Shown: positions 49,575 through 63,900, counted from the first letter of the stretch. The stretch: DNA of 64,000 bases from Anser cygnoides (GCF_040182565.1 NC_089890.1:12175001-12239000), one strand, 5' to 3'. Made by a program: numbers and translations. Notes: generated from the letters alone by a model not told the origin.

Positions 49575-50604
49575 CCCGCCTCGCCCGTGGTCTGCGGTGC
49601 CCTGACTTGGCCAAAGCACGATGTGTTCAAACCACTATGGTGCTGATACTGTTAGTAGTTGGCACCTGCTGAAGTTGTAGACCAATCCCATAGCCTCGGT
49701 CGGTTAGATTGGCAGCACGTTTTTCCAGGGTTGTGACAGTAATTTTGCTACAGATTGCCTGCGGAGAGTTTCTGTGATCAAGGAGAAATACGCGGAGGCG
49801 CGTGGCGTGCGGGTGCCCAGGCAGTGGTACGGGTACAGCAGTGCCACGGCAGCGGGCGCGCCGCAGACCGCCCGAGGTGAGCGCAGCCCATTGCCAAAAT
49901 GCGCTCCCATCAGCGCACCAAAATGCGTGTTGTGCAGGGCTTGCAGGCAGCTGAACAAGGATAAATGTTCATGGAAGCCTCGTTCTCTAAAATAAAGATT
50001 TCTCTTCATCCTGACAGGTTTAAAGTTGGTGTTAGAACAGTCTGAGCTTCGTTACGCTGTTTAAAATCGTATTGCTTTTCTCTTGTTACGTGAGAGCGGT
50101 GGAGAAGTAAGGGCAGCTGTAGGTCAGCCGCGATGCTACCTGACTTCGTGGCCGTGGCCCGTGGCCCTGTACCGTGTTTAGAAGTACTCAGTAAGAGCTT
50201 GAGCCTTCATCGCGAGGGCTGTAGCGGGATCAGTGTGTCCTAGTCGTATCTTGCTTTAATTTCCTGTTGTGTTTTTTTCTGTAAAGGCTTGGAATCGCGT
50301 GCGTGTGTGAGTGGAATTTCTATGCTGGTTTTGATGTTGTTTATAACACCAGAATGGTGATAGCAGAATCATTTCAAAGAATAGACGTTTTGATAAGTTA
50401 TCTTCTGTTATTTCCTTAATTTTCTTGGAACGTGGTCTGAAGGTATTTGTTGTGGAATTACGAAAAAATAAATTGAGCTTTCTGTTGAAGAATAGTTGCA
50501 GGAAATTTTATGGAAAATTAAAATATATTGGGAAATGTGCGAATCCTTGGACTCTAGTGAATGATTTTCTTTCTACCATTCTCTTTCATACGCAAATATG
50601 GTTT

Positions 50605-50632
50605 AGTAGGTGCAAAAAAAAATGCACCTACT
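50605..50632 (+). repeat. Hairpin: 10-bp perfect stem, A8 loop
   Basis: 'agtaggtgca' at 50605-50614 and 'tgcacctact' at 50623-50632 are exact reverse complements around eight A. Too short for a microRNA precursor. Confidence 0.8.
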
Positions 50633-51600
50633 GGAGAATGTGGTAGTTTAGTTTCCTTGTCATTTTGGAATGGTGCTATTCCAAATTTCAATCCTAAATC
50701 TATTCCTAGTTTTACAATAATATGTTTTTTCCTTATTCAGGCACCACCAGGCGGTGCTCTTATAGTTTTCTTCATTTTGCTAGCTAAATGCAGTGGCAGA
50801 ATAGAGCCTTTGCTTAATGGGAGCAGTAAGGCTGAGGATGGTGTTGACCTGACAGTCAGGTAGTTACTTGGCTTTGTTCTCCATCGTTTATTTTTTTTTC
50901 TGAGAAGCTACTGACTTTCTCTTCCCTCTTGAATGTGTTTATAGCGTTTCTTTTTATTTCAGTTAATACATTTTATTACTTAACATAAATGCTTGCAACC
51001 ATTGAAGAATACTTGTCAATGAATAGACAAAACTCATTTCATAAACATAGCAGCATTTTCCAGGCATGGGTAATCTTTGTGCAGCGGTTGCTGGTCTGTG
51101 CTGGCACTTGTTGGTTTCCCCGGGTGCGACTTGCGAGGCCAGCAAGCTGCAGCTTAGGAAGGAGAGAGGCTGGCCTGTGGCCTAGCTCAGCGGACTCTTT
51201 CCCTGAAAACCATTTAATTTTTCTTTAAGCGTTTTGGTTGCTAGATAAAACGTTGAGGTTTACTACGGTTGGAAGAAGTGCCGGGAAGGTTGTCCCGCAG
51301 GCCCTCCCGAGCCCTTCTCGTTTAGGTCCAGCACCGCTGACGGGCGCAGCTCCCAGCGCTGCCCTCGGGTCAGAGGCGGCCGCGGGGCTGCCCAGCACAG
51401 AGGGGCTGCCCTTCGCAGCGAGCCTTCTGGCTTCCCCGCCTTGGTTTGTTTCTAAAGGCCCGAGACAACCCATCTGAAACTATCTGAGAGCACTACGTGA
51501 GAGCTTTCTCTCCCCAGAGGTCATATAGCAAGCAGAACAGAAGCGCTGTTAAAAGGGCTTTCTAATAGGGCAATGTAACTTTTCTTTGATGTTTCTGTAA

Positions 51601-54600
51601 ATTCTTGTTGGCTTGTTCGCTTCACATTTCTGATTCGGAGGGAGATTATCTCGCAGGTAGGTATTTAGGGAAGAATGGAGGCAGTGTAGCAGCTATTCCC
51701 AGGCTGCTTGCAATCCGTCTCTCATAATTTCATAAGTTCCTTGGCTAGCACTTTTACATAAGACAAGCAGGAGAATTTTCTGAATATCATAATGCTTCTG
51801 AATCCCCTATGCTTTCCCTGAGTGCCTTTGAAATCCTCTAGGCCAGACCTCCTTGATGTTGATTTGTAGCTAGCGGGTATGTTGATGAAGCAAAATTATC
51901 CCTTTTGTTATTGTTCTGACTGACTGAGTGGGCATGGATCAAATAGGTCATGGGAATACGTGTGATATTGATAAAATTAATATGCATAATATAATACTGC
52001 ACAAGGTTACGAATGCGGACTGCATAGAATACTCTGCATCCTTGGCATGCAAGCGTGCCCTGACTTCAACAGCTACTGCAGCTGGCTTGAACCATGGCTA
52101 ATGCTTAGAAAGGTGCATCTGCAAACTAGCTGCTAACTCATCACGTGCATATTAAAAAATAAAAAAAAAAAAAGTGAAAATAGTCAAAACACTACAAGAA
52201 AAATTGAGATGCTCTTTCTTAACAAAAGTGAGGAGTCTTACAGTCAATTAGCATTTTTTGAGTCACGATTCCTTTTCTAATTACAAGGACATATCCAGAA
52301 CAAACAAGAATATACACAGGCTGAAAGTGACACCTTGGAAAATGAAGATCTAACAATAGTTTTCTTAACCACACGTCTCCTCTAAGTCATCATTCTGGAA
52401 GCTAATCTCATTAACATGAGGTACAGTTAAAGGACAATGGGGAGAGAAGTTCCCACATAATAATTGCTGTTAATTTAAGTCCTTGCAAAAACAGGGAGAA
52501 CTCTGCTTTTCCTCATCCCTTATTCCTTCCACTGTTTGGAATTGGCCTAATGAATTCACTTGTGACTGTCCACGACATTTTCTATATTTTTCTGTGATAG
52601 TGCCTAATCTTTTTTGACAAGTATAGTAAATATGGGAGTTGAAAGATTCAGTTTTAATTTAGGAGCTGAGTTTGGTTAAGGATGCAGTTTCACAGCCAAG
52701 TAAGTGGCAGCCCACCAGTGTGCCTGAACTAGCACTCGTGTGACAGTGTCCTAAATTGTTCGTCTTTTATTTAGTGCTGCTTCAGAAGTGAATATTCAGA
52801 TTATGAATTGGAACAAAAGAATGTGAAATTAAGACCTGGAAAAATTATTCTCAGGTTTAAATCTTAATGCCATTATCAATTGCCATTTGTGATCTGGCAG
52901 AGCAAGAAAGGCATTTATCTTCCCCATTCAGCTCCAGATCGCTTCTCGAAAAGTGCCTGAGTGCGTCTTCTGTGAAGTGCTTCTGTGTCAGTGGCTACCA
53001 TAGGCACAGCACAAATCCTGCGTGGGACCGGTCTTTATGCATTAATATCCTGATAGAGAAGGTAATAAAGCAATACTAACTGGCAAAAATATTTAAAATA
53101 TATATCTATTTTCCCATATATCATTTGATTTAATTCAAACGACAAAGTCACAGTTCTACCTAACAGCTTAACTGAAAGCAGGGTTTAATTATGAAATGGA
53201 AAGTACGTTTTATTTACTTATTTATTAAGTTATTAAAGATGACTTAAGGTAGTGAAGTGCTTTTCTGGTGAGGTTCGTATTTGCACAGTGATTGTATTTG
53301 GAAAGTGAGGATTAAGGTCTTCCATTCCGCTTTTGACCGTGGGGCATTGACATACTTAGCGAGCCCAGAATCTGCACTGCAACTTTCCTTTTGCCCCTGC
53401 TAAAGGTGAAGATGACTTAGGTTATTTAGGTTTGGATTGTTTTTTGTTTTCTAAAGGATTTGAAAAGTAGGTGAATGTTGACAGAATCGGGACCAGCCTT
53501 GACCTACTTGTGGCTTTTTCTCTGATCTGTCTTGGGTATGTCACATTATCATTTTTATGCTACTGTTTACTCATCTGAAGACTCACCTAAAATGCTAAGA
53601 ACCAACATGTTTGGTAATTTGAACATTAAATCTATGTAATATTACCAGTCCCACAATTGTTGCCAAGAAGATTTTGCCATCTTCATATGACCTGGTAAAA
53701 GGAATCCTTCTGTAATAATTTTTATTTCATACTGAACTGCTCTTTAAACTTTGGGTCAAAAGTGTTTTCGAGCCATTTACTTAATTCCCCTTTGAAACTT
53801 CATGTTTTCTTCCAAGAGTCTGTATTCCACCTTAGAGACCTGAGAAGACTGGAATTGCAGCCATGATGGTGATTTACGTTATCACAAGGCTTCTGACTCT
53901 TTCAGAATAGAGAAACACGTATTAGGATTTTCAGGTCAGTTCACAGGAAATCATTTAAAACTCAATATGGCTTTGAAACTAATAGGTTAGACAAGAGCCC
54001 TGCAGGTCTGTCTTTGGTGTTTCTTCAGATGAAGTTGTGAAACTGAAATTGCTACTGTGTAGGATATAAATTAATTTGGTTTATAACAATTCAGGGCTTT
54101 ATTGTGGTTTTTTTTGTTGTTTTTTTTGTTTGTTTTTAGAAGAAAGAAATCCAATTTCCTTGTAGTTTGTGCAATATTTATATATTTACGATGTCGTGGG
54201 TCTTTCTTAAATCTTCATTAATATATATTAAAAAGGAGAAAAAATAAAGAAGAAAACCTTCCATGTTCCAAATATATCCCACAACCCTAAAGCATCTTCC
54301 AGGCTTTTGGGTTGTACTGGCTATAAGTTTGTTTCTCACTTGTGTTTTGACATGTCCCTTCTGCTCCTGCAGTAATTCAAAGAATGGCTGTGCAATTTTG
54401 GTCACACAGAAATCTTTACATGGGAGAAAGGAAAAAACAGAGCAGTTTTCAATACTTTACATGAGTAAAATGTGCAGAGGAAGCTTCAGAAATCTGTTGT
54501 CCTCTTGCCTTGTGCAAAGGGACAAGGAAACTGCCATTAATGTAGTTGTGCTCTTTACCACTACTGTCAAAATATATAAAGGATTATCTTCAGTTAGAGT

Positions 54601-57600
54601 TGCCACTATGAAAAGAAACTGTATTGTCTGTGAAAGAGGTAGCAGTAAAAGAGCTTTTGTCAGATAGTGTTCCTGACAAAACAGACAGCACTGTTCGTTT
54701 TGTTTCTCTCCTCTTAGTTTTGGTTTATTCAGCAGAGGAAGAATTGGATCAGTGTTTGCTTGGTCCATTGTGAAACGGTGGTGTTGGCAATTACGGTGCC
54801 GCACAAGTTTTACATTTAAGTGAGACTTTAATGTTAAGGTCTATGATTCTAAAGTCTATTGCCACACAGGGCAGATAGATAACAAATATTGTTGTCTAAA
54901 ATAATTTCTGGCAAGAGGAATGGAAGGGAGAGTGGCAACTAATAAGTACTCTGTGTTGTAATGCAGCGTTCTGCATTTTTATAATGAATGTTCTGCATTA
55001 TGATAATGGACAGGGTACAAGCTGAAACTTGGAAAGACAGTAAATAAGATTTGCCTCTTACAGATAAAATTTTGGTGTACGTTCATAGATTCCTCACTCC
55101 TACCAAATTTTGGGGGTGAACATAAAAAGCAGTATTTCAGAAAATTAAAAGGCACTGTCAGCCTCATGCAACAAAGGTGTCCAAGTCCGGAGGCTCAGTA
55201 CACCAAGAGACACTATTTCCCTTGGTTGTAGCACAGAACACAGGATTGTGCTTATTTTGGAGCCAATTCCTGCATTTCAAATATTTGTTGCAGACTTGGG
55301 TTTGAATACTCTGCTGATTTTTCGTGTGCTGGCAAACAGCCAAACGTGGTGGCAGTGAAAAATCAGGATGGCTGCAATAGGGGGGACTTAGCTGGGAAGG
55401 TGAAGTACTGAAATAGTGAGGTGTGGCAGTGGCTCACGGTGATTATGCTTGAGCCTCGTTAGAGTAATGAGGCAAGAGGAATTAATCGCTGCATTTTTTT
55501 TGTTGTTTTGGTCCCCCCCGCCCCCAGGAGAGGATGGCAGGGGGGACGAGAGGTACAAGGGAAAGCTTGTAGGGAGATCTGAGACGCTGTGGATGATTAG
55601 TGCTGGAAGCTAGGTATCTATCTAGAGGATATGACCAGAGCTTTTATTAACCTACTTTCCTGTGGAGGTACAAAAATGTTCTAGGAACTGTGCCAAAGCC
55701 TAGAGGCTTGTTGGACATGGAGAAGAAGGTTTGACATTTGGATTTTCTTTGGTTGGCTGGTGGGAATGGGAATGGAGGTCAGTGAATTGGGACAGCAACG
55801 TAGTAGGTCATGTAGTTATGGTATATGTTTGGAGGAAAAAAAAAAAAAGGAAAAAAGGAAGAAAAAAAGAACAAAAATACATGGAGATTTATACGTCTAT
55901 TGGGCATGTTTATTAGCATCACAGACTTTACAGAGCCATGATATTGACTGAAAAAAAAAAGAACATATAAAAATAAAAAAACACAGAATGAATGTCCTGT
56001 ATAGTGCAGTAGTTACTGTAGCTATAGTTCATGTAGGCATTTGGGAAGTAAATAAAAAGATCTCAAGCATAGCCAGAAAATTTAGTGTAAACGGGGAAAT
56101 AAATTTGATTTGAAAAGCAGCTTCAATTTTAAGCTTCCATGAAGGAAGACAAATTAAACATTTTTAAATATATTAACCATAACAGTATCCCTTTAATTTT
56201 CTATCCTTTTCTTTTAAGTAAGATACTCTAAAGCAATTTTTGTTCAAGGAGACATTTTTTGCAGTAATCAGTTTTGCTTTTAGCTCTGATTTTTAAAGAA
56301 TAAGTGATAATGGCGCACATGCTCGAGGGCGTGATTAGAGCGCAACGTTAAAAGGCTTTTTAGGACATCTACAGCTGAAAAAGGAGCTCTGGAGAGGTCT
56401 GCATTTGGCAGCTGAGCAAGACAGGAATAAAGCATACCTTTGAAGTGTGATATGAAGAACGAGTTGCTTAACCCTTTCACATGAAATACCTTCTGGTGAG
56501 AGTTAAATCTAGGTGTTTTCTTTGGGCTCATCTCAGAGTTACCCGTGAAATCTGTTAGCTCGTGTCCAGTCTTTTCTCCCCCTGAAGGAGTCCCGCACCA
56601 CAGCAGAGACCAGACCGCCTGTCCCGGGGCTGTGCTAGGCAAACCCGGCTGCTCGGAGAACTTCGGGTGCGGGGTTTTTTGGGACACCTGACGGTGGGCT
56701 ACCTTGCAGTATTCTGCACTTTGAGGTAATTTAATGAGATGCTGAAGTACACATCTGTAGTAATTACTAATGTAGATATTAGTGTTGTCTTTTTTAATTA
56801 CCTTAAGGAATTTGTCTTACGTTCAGTGTTCTTAAAACACAAATAAAACAGCATTCAGATGCAAATTCCTGGATGTAAAACTTATTTTTACACGCATAAG
56901 TTTCAGGAAAATACTTAGCTGGTAGAATATATTTTTGTAGATTTCAGGCAAGCTTAAGGGCAGCATATGCCATTACCAAATGACAACAAAGCAAGCTGCT
57001 GTTTTATGTTGCAAAGGTGTATTTTGGAGGAGTCGATTATGCATCCAAGAGATGGCAACAGGTGCTGTGTCTTCTAGTGGTGGCTATGCTGTTGCATCCT
57101 CTGATAGATCTGAGCTCTTGCCTCTGACTATCATTTGCACTGCCTACATGGTCCCTTATTGCTTTCACACTGACGGGTCTCAGTTGCCTGTGTCTCGAAG
57201 TTAAGTGTAAGCAAAAGCAAAGTTTTGCTCAGTAGTATCTTCTCAGCTGTCGTCTTCAGTTTGCTTTCATACCATATCTCTTAAAGATTTTTTTACCCAC
57301 TATTAATATTTCATTTCAGCATCTTTGAAGTATTGCCAACTGGAGGAGACTGCTGCATAGCAATGATGGCCTGAAAGTCATTATCAGCACATCAGTTTCT
57401 TAAATATCTCCAAAAATAACAGCTGTTCTTTTTGATAATGTGTCTTTTAACAATGAAGCCTTTTCTTTATTTTTTCTGTGCCCATGTGCTGGTATCAGCA
57501 GTGACTTTCACTTGGTGTTCTCTTTCAAACTCTTTTAGAAATGGGTTAATCTTCTGTGCTGCAGCTACTCGGAGCTCTTTGTAGGCAATGATTTGCATCA

Positions 57601-60237
57601 GGAGTATAAACAGATTTTGTGGAAACCTTTTTTTAAGTCCATGAGCAGCTGGTGAAAATATGAGGGTACACTTGTAAGTGTCAGTGTTTGTGTCTTACAT
57701 GTGCCCATCTTGTGGGCCCTGAGTAGCTGCTTAGTATGAGCAGATATTTAATATAGCTTGCAAGTACGACAATAAGAAATTACTTAATTTATCCCTAGAC
57801 TTTGATCTCTGGCCACTGCATGAGTCCAGGATCCTCCTTTCATCAGAGCCCTTCCTTGCTCTGGTGGTAGTTGCACTCAGGTACTGCGTACTTCCCTAAC
57901 CTCAGGTTCTTCATCTCTGACGATGCTAAAACTGTCTGATCTGTTGATTTCCATCTGTTCATATTTCTGTGGTGGTGAAAGTAAAGTGAAGACAATGACA
58001 TGGCACTGCTGTAATACTTTCCTCCTTCTCCTAACGTATCTGTGTGTGGCTTTTCCTTTAAACAGAATAATTAAAATGATTATGAATATCTCCTTTAAAC
58101 TGGAATCTATCAGCTTTTGCATCTCTTAAACAATGTATGTACAGCCAGAGGGTAAAAGACATTATAATACCATGCTAATTGTGTGAGTGTGTATGCTAAG
58201 CTTCTCTTGTTGCAAAAAATCCAACAAAAACAAAACCTCTCTTATGATGGCACCACGCAGTTAGCCACCACTCCCACTTCTCCTTGCAATGGGAGGCGAA
58301 GTCGCTCCACGGCCAGGACAGGAGTTAACGTCAGTGCTGTGGGTTACAACCACTTTGAATTTGGACTTGGCATACAGGAAGAAGAAACTCAAGTAAAATT
58401 TAGAAAGGAGGGTCCTCAAATCAGTGAGCTTTGGTTATCCAGAAGCAGGAGTTTGTTTTCAGCTAGACCTCAGCTTGCCCTGCCATGAACTGGCAAGGGG
58501 AGGCATTGCTGGGGGGGCAGCTCATGTCCAGGGCGGGCCCCCTAGGAGACAGTAAGAAGAGACTTGGTAAAGCAGCTACTTTGCTTTTGCTTAAAAATTC
58601 AGTATATGCTTGGAAATTAATTAACCCGATGTAATTTCCTTTTTTTTCTTGAAATAAGAAATCTGTTAATAAATATATATGTGTGTATATGTTTTATTTT
58701 TGTAATGATTTCACGCACTATCTACATACTTCCCCTGCCTCTCCTCTCCACTAACCATTCAATTTTGCTGATCAGTTTTTGTAGTGCTTTAGTAGGGCTT
58801 ATTATCTGTCAATAATTCTGCACAGGGACCAGATATTCTGAATCTAATGGCCTATTCCTGTACATAAACTTTATGTACCCAATGAAACATTTCCCAGATA
58901 AGTGATGTGATAACCACACACCTCCCAGCTATTTGATTAGTCTTGGAAATCTTTTGTTTTGTTGTATTTTTTTGTTTTGTTCCATTTTCAAATATATTTT
59001 GAGGGTCTTTGTTATAGTAAGTGTGTAAGATGCCTCTAAGCATTAGGCAGACTAAAGCAGAGCTCTTTTACCTATTAACCTCAATAGTTTAATATAAAAC
59101 TGTTTGTAGCGTCATGGATTTGTTGTAGTGCTGTGTACTCAAAAAGCAGTATATCAGGTATCACATGCCCTTGAATGCAAGTTGCATTATTTGCTTAAAA
59201 GTGTTGTATCCAGTATGCTTGGGTGAGCAGGTGAAATGCTTGTGGGACCATGTTTGTTATGCGTCTTAGGATAAGGCTTTCTGGAGAAGGTATTTATGAT
59301 TAAAAGAGTTGAGCAACTGAGGAAAAAAGTTCTTTGACTAGCAAAGAGAACTTGGAATGTAATCATATGAAGCCCTCCTGCCACCTTCTAATAAGTCCTG
59401 ATATAAATTTGTGGGCATTCCCTGTAAACATGAGGGAAGGTTTGCTTCCCTCATAGAACAAACTCAATCAGCGATTTTCCCACAACGCCCTCTGAGAACA
59501 TTCTTTCATTATCTTGTTGCTGTGTAATAATTGCTGTGCAGTAGTCACAGACTTGTTTTTCTAGCAGTTGAGACTACGGAACAGTGCGTATGCGTTGACC
59601 TGGATTTGGAGAGGAAAAGTTACAGTTGGCATAATCTCTACCTTGAAAACTTGCCATCAACAAGGCAGAGAGTTGCTAAAGACTTATAAAGGGTAATTGA
59701 AAAGGCCACATGCCTAAAAGAATTCTGTTCGATAAGCATTGGCTTTGGCAAGTAGTGCTCTGGATTGTGCTCTGTTACTAATGAAATTGTACTATTTCCG
59801 GAGTGAGTAGCCTATAATGTAAATAGCAGCTACAATTTGTGTTAAGTGTCTGTTTTCTTAGTACCTTTTATGTCAGATTTTTACTTTCTCTGTAGTTCTT
59901 AAATATAATAAGACATATATATGTGTATTACTTATAATCAGCAAAAAAAGGTTTCTTATGGAGAGAAGAGTGCCCCCTCGGCATGGGGCTGTAATTCAGG
60001 AGGTGCGGTCCTCGTTCCTGGCGCTGTCCATAGGCTCCCAGCATGGCTGAGGGCCCGGTTTTGTGCTGCACCTAACCCTGCGTAGCTGGGAGCCGCTACC
60101 AGAAAGTCGCTGTCTTGCACCGTGCCCCAGCCATGTGCTCGCATGGCCTCCTTCGTGGCCCGGCCTTGGGATGCCTCCGTCCCGCGTGCAACGCGTTTAA
60201 TACCCGCCTGCCCGCACCGGGCTGCTCAGCTGAGCTG
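51601..60237 (+). other. NLK intron 1, AT-rich middle part
   Basis: No exon, RNA gene or CR1 recognised. Simple sequence includes a poly(A)-rich stretch near 52,150-52,172, T-rich runs at 54,108-54,137, a C-rich run near 55,513-55,526, and a purine tract at 55,831-55,871. Confidence 0.65.
55831..55871 (+). repeat. Polypurine (A/G) tract
   Basis: Forty-one bases containing only A and G on the plus strand. Simple sequence. Confidence 0.85.
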
Positions 60238-60420
60238 GCTCACCTCGTGGCTGCGTGCCTGCCAAATAAACCTCCGTGCTTTGCTTGTTACGATGCGCAC
60301 TGTCAGCACAGATGCCAACAACCCCAAACGCACCCCTGGATCCAGCACCCGCGGTGCCCGCAGGCAGCTGCCCGCCCGACGCCCCCATGGGCCTCCAGCC
60401 TCCCCGGGGGCACGGCCGGG
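60238..60420 (+). repeat. GC-rich inverted repeat, left arm
   Basis: Shares blocks such as 'ggctgcgtgcct', 'ccaaataa', 'ctgtcagcacagatgcc' and 'ccagcacccgc' in the same order with the reverse complement of 60790-60987. About 80% identical by eye, with small indels. Family unknown to me. Confidence 0.8.
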
Positions 60421-60789
60421 AAATGGCCGCCCCCGCGCCAGCAGGAGGGCCGAGGCCGCAGCAGCTTGTGGTCATAGCAGGCGGCATGGTGTGAAACTGC
60501 AACGCCAGTGAAGCACCTGGACAACTACGTCCTTACCTGACTGGGCTGTTATAAGGAGCAAAATCTGCTTTGGGATACTGCTGTGGTGTCTGCCGTGGCT
60601 GGAAGCCACGGGCAGAGCAAGGGCTTGTGTGACAAAGTTCGTGGACTTCCTCGCCCCAGTTTGCTCTAGCGAAATAAGAGTTATAAGACTACATCTTTTT
60701 GGCAGTTTTTAGACTGTGTTTTCTGTTTGAGACTATGTAATGAGGGAACATGGAAAAAAAAAGCAATATTCAGAAAATATTTTTACTGC

Positions 60790-60987
60790 TGTGCGCCCGA
60801 GAAGGCTGGAGGTCGATCAGTGCCATCCGGCGGGGCAGCTGCCCGCGGGCCTGGCTGGCCGGAGGCGGGTGCTGGGTCCAGGGCTGCGGCTGGAGTTGTC
60901 GGCATCTGTGCTGACAGGGCTCACTGTAACACACAAGGCACAGAGGTTTGGCTTATTTGGTAGGCACGCAGCCCTTGTACGTGAAAG
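60790..60987 (-). repeat. GC-rich inverted repeat, right arm
   Basis: Reverse-orientation counterpart of 60238-60420, separated from it by about 370 bases. It contains a block 'ctccggccagccaggc' absent from the left arm. Together the arms could be two copies of one interspersed repeat, or the ends of a foldback element. Confidence 0.8.
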
Positions 60988-63900
60988 GAACCGTTTGCTT
61001 GTTATGGGTCTTTCTTTTTTGTGTAACATTTCTCACTATTTTGTCTGAAGTATTTGATTATGTGCATCTGGCATTGTCCTTTCCACTGAAGGAGAGGTTA
61101 AAGACCCTGCCATTGGACAAGCAGGGAGTAGTTGAGAAATCTGTAAAATTATGGACAGTGATTGCTATTACTCATAGTTTATTTAATCTTCTGTATATAT
61201 GTGTACTTTAGAAATAGGGAGAAAAATGGTGGATTATTAGGAAGCTTTAGCTGTGGATGCAAATAGTACAAATTGAAATCTGACAATTCTGAAGCATATT
61301 ATAATGATGCTATTGTGGGTGTTTGGATTATAGTGTATGTGGACATATTCTGCTGTGTATTGGTTTATGTGAATGCTCAAAGTTAGTATTGTTTCAAGAA
61401 CTTTTATAACCTTAAAATATATGCTTGATAAAAACTTATTTTGCTGAACTCAGCAAAACTAATAATTTTTTTTGCCAATGATTGCAATCAGCTGTTTTAC
61501 GTTAAATATGCCAGGTTGCCTGTCTAAGGTATATATTTTAAGGGATCATGGATTATACCTTGATGCTTCCTAAAGTAAGACAAATAGCTTTGTATTGCTT
61601 ACCTGTATCTTAATCTTTCTACTGCTTTCGTATTTGTGTTTCTCTTCCCCCTTTTTGGCCAGAGGGATAATTTCTGTCATGTTTACAAAAAGGCAGAACT
61701 GATCAAACTGATGTTACAGAGGAAGCAAGCTGCTCAGAATAACATGGTATCAAATACATTGGGAAAACGAGAAAAGAGAGAGAACTTTCTGTAATATTTT
61801 GGCTATAGTAGTCTTGCTGCTACCTGTAGCAGTAGGTGGTAGCGCTACAACAAATAGTTGTTGCGGTTGCTCACCATTTTTAAGTGGCTGAGTCACGAAG
61901 CCAATTAGTGGAAGTGGAAATTAGTGTTTGCACTGGGGACAGCACTCCTGTGTACTAACGAACTGGTAAGGTAACGGAGAGCATCTTGATCTTGCAAAAA
62001 AACTTTTTGAGTGTTACCAAATGTGTGGTTTGACAGTTTTTGCAGCTTCCTGTCCTACCACTGCGGTGCCGGTGAAGTGGAGTGGAGGCAGCGGCCGGGG
62101 GCTCCCGTGGCGCAGGTCAGAGCTGTGTGAGCACGGCCGGCAGCCTGCTCCTCCGGGGCATCCAGGATACTGCCGTGAGCCGGTGGGGGATGCCCTGAAG
62201 GACTTGTAACTGCTCTGAAAGCAAAATGTTTGACTCGTTTTAATAGAACTTTTTTGCCATGGTTTGTGCAGTATAATAAAAAAATTCCTAAACAGCTGGG
62301 TGTTCTCACAGTATCACCCGGAATAACACGCCTTAAAGGCGTGATGAAAGCTGAACCAAGTCTTCCTTGACTTTTTTTCCCTCCAGATTATATTTATGAC
62401 TTCAGTTTTTGCCCCACGCCTGTATAGCACTTCTTGTTATTTTTGGTTTAAATCTTGGTCTCTCATCTCTTTAGACCCAGCTACAGTTGATGCTTAGTAA
62501 GTGAAGCCTTTGCAGACGTCAGTAGTAGCTTGCAGGAGCACCCCATTGACTGTGTGCTGAGTGATGGACAGGTTCCCTGCCTGCTGTTCACTTCACTGCT
62601 GGATTCACCTAGGGTGTAATATCCTAACAAAGCAGAGGAGGGAATTGAAATGTGTTCTTCTGAGAACAGCAGTAAGCAAAGCTGCCTTTCTAGTTGTTCT
62701 CTCAATTAGCTCCTAGGAGATTTTCGTGCTTTTCTAGTTCCTCTTGGGGATATGTGACCTGATAGCTTATTGCTATAAATAATTATTTTACTAGTACCAA
62801 AGTAGGTACTGTATACAAACACAAAGCAACATTTTCAGCATCTTTATTGGATGTAAATACCAGTTTTTCAGAGGCTTCTTTCTTTCTTTTTCTTTTCCTC
62901 TTTGGAATAATGTTTCTGATCTCCATAACTTCGGTTGTTGGTTTTGTGCTGCCCCTTGAAGTACAGCTGCTGTGAGTGGCGCAGAGCTCCCGAGCCAGGG
63001 CGAGGGGTGAGGAGCAGCTGGCATCGGGTTGCAGCTGAGGGGAAGAGGCTGAGGAGCTGCTTTCCTGTGGGGTGCTGCAGGTGATCATTACTAGGTTGTA
63101 GAAGTGGGTTATTTAAAAGAAAAAAGAAACCAGCCTTAAATACATACGCATGAGCAACCCCGTTTATCTCCTTTTATCACAGCCTGCAACAGGAGTGTTA
63201 GGAGAAGGCATTCACATGCACCAATTTCTGCAATACGTGAAGTTTGGCTTGAAAAGTCGCCGCTCATGAGGACAGGCACTTTGACGGAGCTGGCTGAGCC
63301 GGTGGCTAGCTGGTGGCGGAGGTTCGTTAGCTGCTAGCGGTGGGACGGCCGCGTGCTGCGGGAGCAGAGCAGCCCAGCTCAGCAGCAGAGGCCTACGAGC
63401 ACTCCTCCGTGAGCCGCCTCAGCGCCCATCTCCTGCGTTGGGGCTGTTTGTGCTGAGCGACAGCAGCTGCTGCCCCGCGTGCAGCGGGAACAAACGCAAC
63501 GCGGCGTGAAATTACTGCGCTGCCATTCCCCTTCATTAGTTATATTGCTACCAGCTACAGGCATGGCTGGTCTTTGCATGAATAACACCAAATGCTACTT
63601 GGTGAGTTTTACCTTAAAACACGGACAGGACACAGTGGGGACTTGAAACCAGGTGTATGGGTGGTCCATGCCAGTGCTGTCCCATTCTTGGCACGCGCCG
63701 GGACAATCTTTGTTCTCGCAGCGTCTGGAAGAAGGCAGATAGGAGGTTTCTGAGAGGAAATGTGGTTAAAGGGTAGCTGGTAAAACTAACCCCTGGAGGC
63801 CCCAGGGGTAGGTTCCCAGGGCCGTGCTGCTGGTAAGTGTGCAGCCTGCGAGGTGCTGGTCACGGGCAGAGCAGGATGCGGCCCTCAGCACAGATGGAGC

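Larger units (their letters stand above)
42637..51600 (+). other. NLK intron 1, promoter-proximal CpG-retaining part
   Basis: Starts with donor GTGAGT. No exon recognised. CpG dinucleotides remain frequent even where GC is modest: a hand count gives 33 in 47,161-48,060 against 10 in 52,201-53,100. Open frames here are GC-driven and unrelated to known families. GC-rich islets occur near 43.4-43.9, 45.4-45.65, 47.7-47.85, 48.4-48.9, 49.4-49.95 and 51.3-51.45 kb. Confidence 0.7.
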
